From an uncultured Oscillospiraceae bacterium (GTDB lineage Bacteria > Bacillota > Clostridia > Oscillospirales > Oscillospiraceae): 36,647 bases of DNA. The stretch covers positions 1 to 36,647 of the forward strand of contig CAKTQP010000020.1 of NCBI GenBank assembly GCA_934597165.1. Direction: 5' to 3'. This document shows, in pieces, positions 31,340 to 36,647 of this stretch. The translations under genes and the position numbers were made by a program. The notes beneath the pieces were generated by a model, which was not told where the DNA came from, made no database searches, and worked only from the letters and a program-made list of their open reading frames with translations. Within the stretch, counting starts at the first letter, position 1, and the number at the start of each line of letters is the position of its first letter.

Positions 31340-31453
31340 ATACCCCCGGCATCCGCCGGGGTCAGGAGGAAAGGAAGGATGGATGGAAAGAATGAAGATA
31401 CGGATATAACCCCGCACCTTCATTCTGACACATATTTTTATTCGCTTGCCCCG

Positions 31454-31480
31454 AATTGGGGGCAAAGACCAATTTTTTTT
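31454..31480 (+). terminator. Rightward terminator facing the small HTH gene
   Basis: AATTGG (31454-31459) pairs with CCAATT (31469-31474), directly followed by TTTTTT. An alternative stem TTGCCCC/GGGGCAA (31446-31465) overlaps it. It implies a + strand transcript from the noncoding region, opposite to all neighbours. Confidence 0.5.
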
Positions 31481-31486
31481 GCGATA

Positions 31487-31717
31487 CTATAAAGGTTTAC
31501 CCTCTCGCTCGCCCTCGTCCCATGCAAGCTCATCCAAGCTGACGTGGTAATGATTCGCTATCAGCTTCAACTGGCTGAGAGCCGGTTCGTTCTCTCCGGT
31601 TTCGTACTTCCGCAGCGTATCATGCCCGATCCCAATCAGCTCCGCTTTTACTCTCATGCTTTTTGCAGGCCGCTCAGATTCTCTTAACTTCCGCAGCCGT
31701 TCCGGGAATGTACTCAC
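31487..31717 (-). CDS. Small XRE-family HTH regulator
   Basis: This is a 76-residue protein. GTG at 31717 overlaps the previous stop (GTGA) behind GAGGTGG; a longer in-frame ATG at 31732 is less likely. It is almost entirely an XRE/Cro domain: FPERLRKLRESERPAKSMRV, IGIGHDTLRKYETGENEPAL, LKLIANHYHVSLDELAW. It is the last gene before the noncoding region and terS, so it may control late expression. It has no sensor or protease domain. Confidence 0.88.
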   Translation of the reverse strand: MSTFPERLRKLRESERPAKSMRVKAELIGIGHDTLRKYETGENEPALSQLKLIANHYHVSLDELAWDEGEREGKPL

Positions 31718-31920
31718 ATAACCACCTCGCATAGCCGGAAATTCTCTACCACGGGTCCTCCCGCCGTTTCCGTTTTCACACTGATAAATCTGCCCTTCGG
31801 ATGGATGTACACCACCTCGCCTCGCCGGAACGGATACAGCTGCTCATACGTTGGGTGCTGCCGTTCCAGCTGGGACGGTATGGACTTAAATCTGGCCCGA
31901 ACCACCTGCCCAATTTTCAT
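31714..31920 (-). CDS. Small beta-barrel-like phage protein
   Basis: This is a 68-residue protein: KIGQVVRARFKSIPSQLERQ, then GEVVYIHPKGRFISVKTETA. The pattern of short strands with VVYIHPKGRF recurs in small phage proteins placed near regulators; the function is unknown. Both ends overlap the neighbours by four bases (ATGA and GTGA), so it is translated in a coupled row of three. Confidence 0.75.
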   Translation of the reverse strand: MKIGQVVRARFKSIPSQLERQHPTYEQLYPFRRGEVVYIHPKGRFISVKTETAGGPVVENFRLCEVVM

Positions 31921-32108
31921 GATTCCTCCATTTCCAGCAGCTTCACCAGATCCCAGAACTTCCGTGGGTTCAGCCCGGTTTCCCGCTGGATGAGCCGAAA
32001 GCGGTAGCGGATGGAGTTATAGTGCAGGTAAACCGCGTCTCCGGTCTCTCTCACGTTCATGTTGTGCGCCGCATAGGTTTTCAGCAGTTTTTTGTCCCGA
32101 TCCTCCAT
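31917..32108 (-). CDS. Stand-alone PucR/CdaR-type HTH protein
   Basis: This is a 63-residue protein. LLKTYAAHNMNVRETGDAVY followed by HYNSIRYRFRLIQRETGLNP matches the C-terminal helix-turn-helix of PucR/CdaR regulators, where the domain is normally attached to a large sensor. Here it stands alone. It starts behind AAGGAGG and overlaps the next gene (ATGA). It is a candidate middle/late gene activator. Confidence 0.8.
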   Translation of the reverse strand: MEDRDKKLLKTYAAHNMNVRETGDAVYLHYNSIRYRFRLIQRETGLNPRKFWDLVKLLEMEES

Positions 32109-32191
32109 AGCTTACCTCCTTTTTTCGCCCGGGTGAATTGCTCGGCGTACCGCTGCATACCGGATATTCTACCCATCGTTATGCCTCTCTT

Positions 32192-32581
32192 TTACGGCTT
32201 AACATCCACATTGGGCAGCAGCTCCGTGTGGAAATACATCTGGTAATGATACGGGTCTGTGTGGGTGCCCGTGATGTCCTCCACCACATACAGCGTGTAG
32301 GCGTTGAGGTAGATGTAATTTTTCTTGTAGCTGTCCGGGCCGGTCTTGACGGTGACCACCAGCTCGTTGGTGTCGTTGTTGGAAATGCTCAGATAGCCCT
32401 CGCACTCCAGAATCACGTTGTCCGTGCGGGCATTGTAGACCGTCACCCGGCGCTCACACTCGAAGTAATCAGCCTGCTTGCTCATGTTGTAGTTGACCTT
32501 ATCCACCTCAGAGCAGCCCACCAGCAGGGCCAGCAGAAGCGCTGACAGTGCCAGCAGGATATAAATCTTAAACTTTTTCAT
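32192..32581 (-). CDS. Lipoprotein of the phage beta-sandwich type
   Basis: This is a 129-residue protein from ATG at 32581 behind AAAGGAG. It has a lipoprotein signal peptide: KKFKIYILLALSALLLALLV then GC, with the lipobox LVGC and Cys at about 23. The mature part is beta-rich: DYFECERRVTVYNARTDNVI, GYLSISNNDTNELVVTVKTG, NYIYLNAYTLYVVEDITGTH, ending in YHYQMYFHTELLPN. I recognise this as the 'beta-sandwich lipoprotein' of many temperate phages. Surface location in the lysogen or infected cell and a role in superinfection exclusion are plausible, not shown. Confidence 0.82.
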   Translation of the reverse strand: MKKFKIYILLALSALLLALLVGCSEVDKVNYNMSKQADYFECERRVTVYNARTDNVILECEGYLSISNNDTNELVVTVKTGPDSYKKNYIYLNAYTLYVVEDITGTHTDPYHYQMYFHTELLPNVDVKP

Positions 32582-32647
32582 GGTTGTTCTCCTTTCGTTC
32601 GCTGCAGCTGCAAAAATCATCTGGTTTGGGGGCATCCTCCGGATTGT

Positions 32648-32911
32648 TTAGCCATCCCCGCCGTCCTTCCTCTCGCCGTGACTGCAAAAGTCATCTGCGC
32701 ACATCGTTTCAAATGATTTCATACATTTACCTTTCGGGCCGTCATCTGCTCCATAAGTATCGGGATCATCATCCCAGTGTACACAGTCTTCGCACCGCGT
32801 CACGATCACGGCATCCACGGTGGGGGCGTATCGGATTTCTTCTTTTGCTAAAATATCTGCGTCGGAAATTCCAAACTGTTCTTCCAATAACTCCGCATCA
32901 ATCAGCCTCAT
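32648..32911 (-). CDS. Small acidic protein with Cys cluster
   Basis: This is an 87-residue protein: MRLIDAELLEEQFGISDADI, then APTVDAVIVTRCEDCVHWDD, and MCADDFCSHGERKDGG at the end. Cys pairs and His suggest a zinc knuckle. The form 'RLIDAD.L...APTVDA...' is common in small gut-phage proteins of unknown function. The ribosome site GGAGGT is in the end of the upstream gene, which overlaps by 14 bases. Confidence 0.75.
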   Translation of the reverse strand: MRLIDAELLEEQFGISDADILAKEEIRYAPTVDAVIVTRCEDCVHWDDDPDTYGADDGPKGKCMKSFETMCADDFCSHGERKDGGDG

Positions 32912-33137
32912 GGTCAGCACCTCCGTCCATCTTCTCTATGCGCTTGCACAGCTCATCGGTCACATCGTTTCCATACATCAATTCCTCAAATGAGAAACCA
33001 TCACCAGTGCTGATACTTTCTACGTTAATATCGTGTTGATTAAACCAAATACCAATTTCTGCGTCATACTTCGCAGCTTGTGCGGCGTGTGAAGCACATA
33101 GGTGCATCTTGGTGCGAATGTAGTTAGGTACTCGCAT
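32898..33137 (-). CDS. Small protein of the early/middle cassette
   Basis: This is a 79-residue protein from ATG at 33137, behind GGAGGT: MRVPNYIRTKMHLCASHAAQ, then AKYDAEIGIWFNQHDINVES and FEELMYGNDVTDELCKRIEK. It is helical and of unknown function. It overlaps both neighbours by 14 bases, and its end (KMDGGADHEAD) carries the ribosome site of the next gene. Confidence 0.72.
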   Translation of the reverse strand: MRVPNYIRTKMHLCASHAAQAAKYDAEIGIWFNQHDINVESISTGDGFSFEELMYGNDVTDELCKRIEKMDGGADHEAD

Positions 33138-33435
33138 GATCAACACCTCCGTCCATCTTGGCCCCGCAGTGGGGGCAGAATGGCGGCTGATACTGCTTGT
33201 TTGGCTCATTACAAACAGTACAGTACGCCTTGTATTTCGGGCCGGTATCGGTCACCATCCCAGTGGGCCTCATTTCCCACCGCCCATGCACCACCGGATC
33301 CACGTCGGCGGCGGGGAACGCTGCGATGACAGCATATACTCCATCCGCAAATAGTCTTTCTACCAAACCATGTTCGCCAAGCTCCATTTGTTTGAATTTG
33401 GCAATGAGCGCTTCCCGCTCAATGTATTCAGCCAT
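33124..33435 (-). CDS. Zinc-ribbon protein starting MAEYIERE
   Basis: This is a 103-residue protein from ATG at 33435 behind AAAGGAGGG; a longer frame upstream has no ribosome site. The N-terminal helix is MAEYIEREALIAKFKQMELG; the centre FPAADVDPVVHGRWEMRPTG is a common phage pattern. The C-terminal zinc ribbon is YCTVCNEPNK with FCPHCGAKM. The function is unknown. The first 26 bases of the gene are duplicated at 33689-33714. Confidence 0.82.
   Translation of the reverse strand: MAEYIEREALIAKFKQMELGEHGLVERLFADGVYAVIAAFPAADVDPVVHGRWEMRPTGMVTDTGPKYKAYCTVCNEPNKQYQPPFCPHCGAKMDGGVDHAST
33410..33435 (-). repeat. 26-bp direct repeat, copy 1 (copy 2 at 33689-33714)
   Basis: These 26 bases, covering the first codons MAEYIERE, are identical in both copies, and similarity continues through the ATG into the ribosome sites. 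The copies are 279 bases apart, with one small gene between, so recombination between them could delete that gene. Confidence 0.85.
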
Positions 33436-33449
33436 TGTCAGCCCTCCTT

Positions 33450-33671
33450 TCATGCAACCATATAGAAAAGCTTCCAAAGAATCGGATGTTTCTTTATCCG
33501 TTCCGCTAATCGCAGGGCAACCTCGGCATTGACATTTTCCCAATTACCAGTATCAATGACATACCCGTTTTCGGATATAGTCATATCTTGAATGAGTAAA
33601 GAGAAATCAAATCCGCTTAGCCATCCCTGTTGGTACGCTTTATTAAGGATTTCTTTTCCTTTATCCGTCAT
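33450..33671 (-). CDS. Small protein, unknown function
   Basis: This is a 73-residue protein from ATG at 33671: MTDKGKEILNKAYQQGWLSG, then FDFSLLIQDMTISENGYVID and EVALRLAERIKKHPILWKLF. It is helical at both ends with a beta centre. I do not recognise it. The ribosome site is weak (GGGGTG). It starts five bases after the stop of a 12-codon gene remnant, so coupling to that remnant may help its translation. It may have replaced a MAEYIERE-type gene here. Confidence 0.6.
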   Translation of the reverse strand: MTDKGKEILNKAYQQGWLSGFDFSLLIQDMTISENGYVIDTGNWENVNAEVALRLAERIKKHPILWKLFYMVA

Positions 33672-33675
33672 ACTT

Positions 33676-33714
33676 TCACCCCAATGCCGCTTCCCGCTCA
33701 ATGTATTCAGCCAT
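33676..33714 (-). pseudogene. 12-codon remnant of a MAEYIERE gene
   Basis: ATG at 33714 behind a strong GAGGAGG opens MAEYIEREAALG and stops. Its first 26 bases are identical to the start of the zinc-ribbon gene at 33435. It is most simply the stump of a second copy whose body was lost. It may now act as a leader for the gene at 33671. Confidence 0.6.
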
Positions 33715-33716
33715 GG

Positions 33717-34196
33717 TCAGGCCTCCTCCACATAGCACCAGCTTTGGGGCGGGCGCTTGATCTCATCATCCTCCAACCGCAGCCTCGTTGGAAATTCCGG
33801 CTTTCGGAACTCCCCCAGATCCCGTGGCTCGTCATAGACCAGCAGGTCGGAGATGTGCCAGCCGTAAAGTGTCTTTCCTTTGGCATACTTTTCCGTGTCA
33901 AAGCCGTCCATAAAAGCGGCCATGCAGAAAAGTGAGTTGGTATTATGCGGAGTACCTATCCAGAATTGGTCGCAGGAAAACTCTCCGATAACCTTTCCGC
34001 CACCGTAAAACTGCGGCTTTGGATAATCCGTCAAGATGAAATCCTCGTGCGGATACTTGGGCAGCGTGCAGTAGATATAGCACTTGAACGGCGTTTGCAG
34101 TTTTGGCCGGGTCTTTCGCACCTCAATGGTCTTTTCGCCGTTGGCGATCTTCTCCACCCACTTGGGGCGGATGCTGATAAGGACTGCCTTACTCAT
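33717..34196 (-). CDS. ASCH-domain protein
   Basis: This is a 159-residue protein from ATG at 34196, overlapping the previous stop (ATGA). AVLISIRPKWVEKIANGEKT followed by IEVRKTRPK is the typical opening of an ASCH (PUA-like) domain, which binds RNA or modified nucleotides. Later parts are FKCYIYCTLP, GKVIGEFSCDQFW and a C-terminal LYGWHISDLLVYDEPRDLGE. Such proteins are frequent in phage early regions; no specific role is known. It could act with the neighbouring methyltransferase, but that is speculation. Confidence 0.85.
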   Translation of the reverse strand: MSKAVLISIRPKWVEKIANGEKTIEVRKTRPKLQTPFKCYIYCTLPKYPHEDFILTDYPKPQFYGGGKVIGEFSCDQFWIGTPHNTNSLFCMAAFMDGFDTEKYAKGKTLYGWHISDLLVYDEPRDLGEFRKPEFPTRLRLEDDEIKRPPQSWCYVEEA

Positions 34197-34459
34197 GGCT
34201 TTCCCTCCCATGGCGTTTCAAGCCATTTTTTAATTTCCTTCCAAGTTTCGGGCATGGTCGAAATGCCAGCAATGTGTTTCATTTCTGCATCGCTCCGAAA
34301 CTTGCACAGAAGGCCGATCAGTTCGTTGTCCGTCATGCTCCGGATCCGGTCGGCGATGGTGACGGGCCACGTGCGATACGGGCACTTTTCGATTGCGTCG
34401 CATTTTTCAATGTCATAGCCCACCTGCATGGGGCAGTTTTCACCGGTGCACTTTTTCAT
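34193..34459 (-). CDS. Small Cys-rich helical protein
   Basis: This is an 88-residue protein from ATG at 34459 behind GGGAGG, overlapping the methyltransferase stop (ATGA). MKKCTGENCPMQVGYDIEKC continues DAIEKCPYRTWP, giving four cysteines as a possible zinc site. A helical part follows: IADRIRSMTDNELIGLLCKF and AEMKHIAGISTMPETWKEIK with WLETPWEG at the end. The MTDNELI...WLETP pattern is common in small gut-phage proteins of unknown function. Confidence 0.8.
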   Translation of the reverse strand: MKKCTGENCPMQVGYDIEKCDAIEKCPYRTWPVTIADRIRSMTDNELIGLLCKFRSDAEMKHIAGISTMPETWKEIKKWLETPWEGKP

Positions 34460-35127
34460 AATTCCTCCCTTATGTCTCCGCCCCATTGCTCCGCCATAGC
34501 TCTGGCGATGCCGGGGAAGGTCTTTGATCTCTGTTTTGGATTTCTCTTGCCCTTTTTCGCCCACTCTCCCGGGAAGGCAGCGCGCCCATGAGGCGTGGTT
34601 TCCACCCACTTCCCAGTGGGGATTACGCAATCTGTAGCAAGCAGAATTGGAAGATTTTTGATCCATAAGCACGTTGTCTTTAACCACGGCTCGCCAAACA
34701 TACAAGGTTGAATTTTTTGCGTGTAAGGAGGTAGAGCGTGGATCTTTCCGGGGATTGGATTTTCCACGCAAATCCGATCCACATCGGCTTCCCAAAATGC
34801 CATAAACACTTCTCGTGCGGCTTGAGCTTTTGCCATTCGCTCTGGCTGAATTTCTCCATTGATCCGGAGCCTGTTAGCCCCCGCGTTGCTGAGATATGTG
34901 CAAGGCGGGTGCGCGATCAGCAAGTCCCACTTACCGACGTCATGCAACCGTCCGTCCATCGTAGACAGTTGCCCCCCCTCGATGGCCTTGAGCGCATCGC
35001 CAAGGATATGCCACTCCGGATGCCCGCCGGACGGATCCTGAATGTCACAGGAATACGCCTCATGTCCCAATGCCCGGAACGCCTTGCAGACTTCCTGCGA
35101 CTCCTCGCAGGCTATCAACACTCTCAT
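34456..35127 (-). CDS. C5-type DNA cytosine methyltransferase-like protein
   Basis: This is a 223-residue protein from ATG at 35127, with GGAGGTGGAGG just upstream. Motif I region: RVLIACEESQEVCKAFRALG. Motif IV: AHPPCTYLSNAG with the PPC catalytic cysteine. Motif VI: ICVENPIPGKI (ENP). The target-recognition part is short. This compact family is common in phages and may methylate phage DNA against host restriction. The sequence after about residue 150 (TTPHGRAAFPGEWAKKGKRN) is typical of the group. It overlaps both neighbours by four bases. Confidence 0.87.
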   Translation of the reverse strand: MRVLIACEESQEVCKAFRALGHEAYSCDIQDPSGGHPEWHILGDALKAIEGGQLSTMDGRLHDVGKWDLLIAHPPCTYLSNAGANRLRINGEIQPERMAKAQAAREVFMAFWEADVDRICVENPIPGKIHALPPYTQKIQPCMFGEPWLKTTCLWIKNLPILLATDCVIPTGKWVETTPHGRAAFPGEWAKKGKRNPKQRSKTFPGIARAMAEQWGGDIREEL

Positions 35128-35208
35128 TCCTCCACCTCCGCAAGCCAGAATTTCCGGCGGCAGTCGGCGCACGTGTCGGTACGGATGACGCAAACTCCAT
35201 CTTTTCCC
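35124..35208 (-). other. Open Cys-rich segment without its own start, possible frameshift tail
   Basis: In the frame one base after that of the microgene at 35352, the complement reads RGKDGVCVIRTDTCADCRRK then FWLAEVEE and stops in ATGA overlap with the methyltransferase. The CADC pair and the tight coupling look like a real gene end. The only standard start in this frame is far upstream (35327), inside the other gene and without a ribosome site. A +1 shift near the microgene stop would join the two. Confidence 0.35.
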
Positions 35209-35352
35209 CTATACGCGGTAGAGATCGCAAGCGGGCATATCGCTATGGTACCATATCTGGTTAAGCGGGCAGTTTTTACAGCCTTCGCCTTGACCCCGTT
35301 GCGCGTTGCACATACGGTTTCGATCATGAGCAAACTTTACAGCATCCATCAT
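35209..35352 (-). CDS. Four-cysteine microprotein
   Basis: This is a 47-residue protein: MMDAVKFAHDRNRMCNAQRG, then EGCKNCPLNQIWYHSDMPAC and DLYRV. Cys 15, 25, 28 and 42 could bind zinc. The ATG at 35352 overlaps the RusA stop (ATGA), and GAGGAGG lies upstream, which makes it a strong call despite its size. The opening 'DAVKF..DRNRMC' recurs in small gut-phage proteins. The function is unknown. A frame overlapping it on the same strand (from 35333) is less likely over this stretch. Confidence 0.75.
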   Translation of the reverse strand: MMDAVKFAHDRNRMCNAQRGQGEGCKNCPLNQIWYHSDMPACDLYRV

Positions 35353-35756
35353 TCTGCCTCCTCAATGATGACCTCCGCGCGGGAGGCCCCGGTTGTCTGA
35401 TACTTCCGCACCGTCAGCAGTGCGATCGCGCTGTCATCGTTGTAGGCGTGGCCGTTCAGCGCGTCCAGAATGGCCTTTGCCACGTTGTCGGCGTCCGGGC
35501 GCTTGATGTGGGGCGTCCCGTCCAGCGCAGCGGCCTTTTTCTTCGACGTGCTCTTGGGCACCGTAAAGAACGCCGTGACGGTAGCCGACAGCGGGATTCC
35601 GCCAGCAAAGCCCTTGCCGCTCTGGCACTTCCAGCACTGGACCACCTTGTCCTCATACTCCCGGGTTTTCTGCGGGGTGTAGGGGTGGCCGTTTTTCATA
35701 AACCGTGGACGGCCCTTGCCGACCGGAACGCCGGGGACCGTAAATTCAACCTTCAT
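35349..35756 (-). CDS. rusA: RusA-family Holliday junction resolvase
   Basis: This is a 135-residue protein from ATG at 35756: KVEFTVPGVPVGKGRPRFMK at the start, then RPDADNVAKAILDALNG and AYNDDSAI, which hold the conserved acidic residues of RusA. It resolves Holliday junctions formed during phage DNA replication or recombination and may trim branched DNA before packaging. The length fits the family (about 120). The ribosome site AAAGGAAG is in the end of the upstream gene, which overlaps by four bases (ATGA). Confidence 0.93.
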   Translation of the reverse strand: MKVEFTVPGVPVGKGRPRFMKNGHPYTPQKTREYEDKVVQCWKCQSGKGFAGGIPLSATVTAFFTVPKSTSKKKAAALDGTPHIKRPDADNVAKAILDALNGHAYNDDSAIALLTVRKYQTTGASRAEVIIEEAE

Positions 35757-35890
35757 TGCTTTTCTTCCTTTCCGCCGACGATGACCTGCACCACGCGGAC
35801 ACGGCCCAGAGGCTCCAGCAGCATTGCCACCGCCTCCTTCGTGCCCTGCGTGTCCGCGCCACCGTAAATGTCGATCACAAGCCGCATCAT
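35753..35890 (-). CDS. Small protein between the DUF6291-like gene and rusA
   Basis: This is a 45-residue protein: MMRLVIDIYGGADTQGTKEA, then VAMLLEPLGRVRVVQVIVGG. It has a beta-alpha-beta pattern. It begins in a TGATG overlap with the preceding stop and ends in an ATGA overlap with rusA, so it is translated as part of a coupled chain. I do not recognise a family. A longer frame upstream on the same strand is not supported. Confidence 0.6.
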   Translation of the reverse strand: MMRLVIDIYGGADTQGTKEAVAMLLEPLGRVRVVQVIVGGKEEKQ

Positions 35891-36489
35891 CACACATACC
35901 CCCAAGCGTCCTCGCACTTGAAGCCGGGGCCTTTTGCGCCCTTCTGCTGCCACCGCTCCCAGTTCTCCGCATTTCGGCAAGCCGCTTTCCAGTCTTTCAT
36001 GGGGGTCTTGCCAACCATCCAGCCCTTTGAGGCGTAATAATCGATAAACCCCTGCGGGTCTACCGGCGAATGGCGTTCAGCCACATAGGACTGAACCTCT
36101 GCGAGCGTGGGGGGAGTGAAGCGCTTCGCGCGTATAACACTCTTGTCCTCTGTCTTTTGTCTTTTGTCTTCTGTCTTTTGTCTTTTGTCTTTAGTAGCCT
36201 TTTGTTCGCTTTCGGTCGCTTCATTTCGCTTTTGTTCGCTTTCGTTCGCTTTATTACCGCGTCCACCAAGCGAACCGTTTTTGGAATTTACTTCCGCTTT
36301 CTGGTTGTCCCGGTCGATGATTGCTCGGAAAACGGGAAACAGCACCGCTTCCCGTCCGGACAATTCCGGGAAAGTACCAGACCGGGCGTATTCCAGAATC
36401 GCTACAAACAAGCGTCCGCGCTCAGCATCTTCCAGCGCTGCCGTCTGCTCGATCCAATCGTAATAAGCCTTAACGTAGCACTTCCCCAT
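35890..36489 (-). CDS. DUF6291-like replication-region protein with repeat linker
   Basis: This is a 199-residue protein. Residues 1-60 (KAYYDWIEQTAALEDAERGR, LFVAILEYARSGTFPELSGR, FPVFRAIIDRDNQK) resemble the DUF6291 domain often found beside phage replication genes. Residues about 75-118 are a low-complexity charged linker (KDKRQKTEDKRQKTEDK) made from a 7-bp DNA repeat. The C-terminus is a short domain (PTLAEVQSYVAERHSPVDPQ, WMVGKTPMKDWKAACRNAEN) like the DNA-binding ends of phage replication initiators. A replication-accessory role is likely. GAGGTGA precedes the ATG, right after ssb. Confidence 0.82.
   Translation of the reverse strand: MGKCYVKAYYDWIEQTAALEDAERGRLFVAILEYARSGTFPELSGREAVLFPVFRAIIDRDNQKAEVNSKNGSLGGRGNKANESEQKRNEATESEQKATKDKRQKTEDKRQKTEDKSVIRAKRFTPPTLAEVQSYVAERHSPVDPQGFIDYYASKGWMVGKTPMKDWKAACRNAENWERWQQKGAKGPGFKCEDAWGYV
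36144..36192 (-). repeat. Seven tandem heptamers inside the DUF6291-like gene
   Basis: On the + strand the unit TGTCTTT is repeated seven times without gap, with variants TGTCCTC (first) and TGTCTTC (fourth). Three units encode seven residues. Gain or loss of one unit changes the reading frame. Confidence 0.92.
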
Positions 36490-36497
36490 ACGTCACC

Positions 36498-36647
36498 TCA
36501 GAAGGGGAAATCCCCATCATCCTCGATCTCGCTGAAACCGCCCTGCGGTTCGCTCTGCGCCGTGTCCCCGCCGTCCCGCTTGGAATCGCCAAAGTACACG
36601 CTGTCGGCCACGATCTCGGCGCTGCGGCGTTTATTGCCGTCCTTGTC
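36498..36647 (-). CDS. ssb: Single-stranded DNA-binding protein, C-terminal part
   Basis: The last 49 residues of a gene cut by the right edge: DKDGNKRRSAEIVADSVYFG, then a flexible acidic linker, ending FSEIEDDGDFPF. The EIVADSVYFG strand closes the OB fold, and the acidic tip with final PF is the partner-binding tail of bacterial SSB. It coats single-stranded DNA during phage replication. It is the most upstream visible gene of the leftward unit. Confidence 0.92.
   Translation of the reverse strand, partial: DKDGNKRRSAEIVADSVYFGDSKRDGGDTAQSEPQGGFSEIEDDGDFPF

Larger units (their letters stand above)
30861..31486. other. Noncoding region between terS and the early/middle genes
   Basis: This is about 625 bases without a convincing protein gene. 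It holds, from left to right, a hairpin CGCCCA-CAT-TGGGCG (30948-30962), a strongly folding segment (30981-31091), and a stem AGGCCG/CGGCCT (31153-31158/31182-31187) around the palindrome AATAATTATT (31169-31178). Next come a tRNA on the complement (31268-31339), a 7-bp hairpin CCCCGGC/GCCGGGG (31344-31361) and a + strand terminator (31454-31480). The late promoter and packaging site may be here; I could not define either. A + strand frame at 31379-31492 (37 codons) runs through the terminator and is doubtful. Confidence 0.6.

Noticed and set aside
31085..31492. 135-codon rightward frame across the tRNA region
   Set aside because: It crosses the tRNA and a terminator and has no domain. Only its last 37 codons have a ribosome-site-like purine tract, and they too run through the terminator.
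34460..34795. 200-codon version of the small Cys-rich protein
   Set aside because: The extension lies opposite in frame to the methyltransferase coding sequence and has basic, random composition; ATG at 34459 has a strong ribosome site.
35757..35972. N-terminal extension of RusA
   Set aside because: Low-complexity Gly/Arg sequence overlapping two other genes; the RusA domain starts exactly at ATG 35756.
36144..36260. CRISPR-like array
   Set aside because: The repeats are contiguous heptamers and short TTCGCTTT units without spacers, inside a coding region.

Overview
This window looks like most of a temperate, short-tailed (podovirus-like) phage of a GC-rich gut Firmicute, probably of the Oscillospiraceae/Clostridia. 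The reasons are the clean AGGAGG-type ribosome sites, the GC-rich codons, the N4-gp56-type capsid protein, the P22-like order of tail genes, and many small proteins of a kind I know only from gut Firmicute phages. No database search was possible, so the host is an inference.

Layout. (1) Positions 1-3240 are the lysogeny end. Overlapping divergent promoters with two LexA-like boxes lie at 51-111, and a leftward gene runs off the window. On the + strand follow a cysteine-rich membrane protein, an XRE regulator with a membrane anchor, and a coupled large serine integrase. Directly after the integrase is a 44-bp imperfect palindrome that could be an attachment site, then a terminator hairpin. (2) Positions 3244-30860 are one long leftward late region. 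In transcription order it holds terS, terL, portal, a Prp-type cysteine protease, scaffold, major capsid protein, a small structural protein, an internal terminator, a tail fibre, three tandem lectin-like fibre paralogues, a lone + strand microgene, holin, a two-domain lysin, head-tail adaptor, tail hub, a coiled-coil needle candidate, two ejection-type proteins (one of 2782 aa with metalloprotease and ADP-ribosyltransferase-like domains), a small HTH protein, a terminator, and five small conserved genes. (3) Positions 30861-31486 carry no convincing protein gene. They hold an odd tRNA with encoded CCA, a strongly folding candidate RNA and several hairpins. (4) Positions 31487-36647 are tightly overlapped leftward early/middle genes: ssb (partial), a DUF6291-like protein, RusA, cysteine-rich microproteins, a C5-type DNA methyltransferase, an ASCH-domain protein, a cassette of small proteins, a lipoprotein of the phage beta-sandwich type, and three small regulators or fittings.

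How it works together. The early genes replicate and modify DNA (SSB, RusA, methyltransferase). TerS/TerL package it through the portal into a capsid built on the scaffold and apparently matured by the phage's own Prp protease. The adaptor, hub and needle candidate close the particle, with two ejection-type proteins probably carried inside. Holin and lysin release it. The integrase and divergent switch choose lysogeny. The candidate att site appears undivided and lies between the integrase and the end of the late operon, and a promoter fires outward at the left edge. Both fit a circular or unintegrated phage genome cut inside ssb better than a prophage with chromosomal flanks, but this is an inference.
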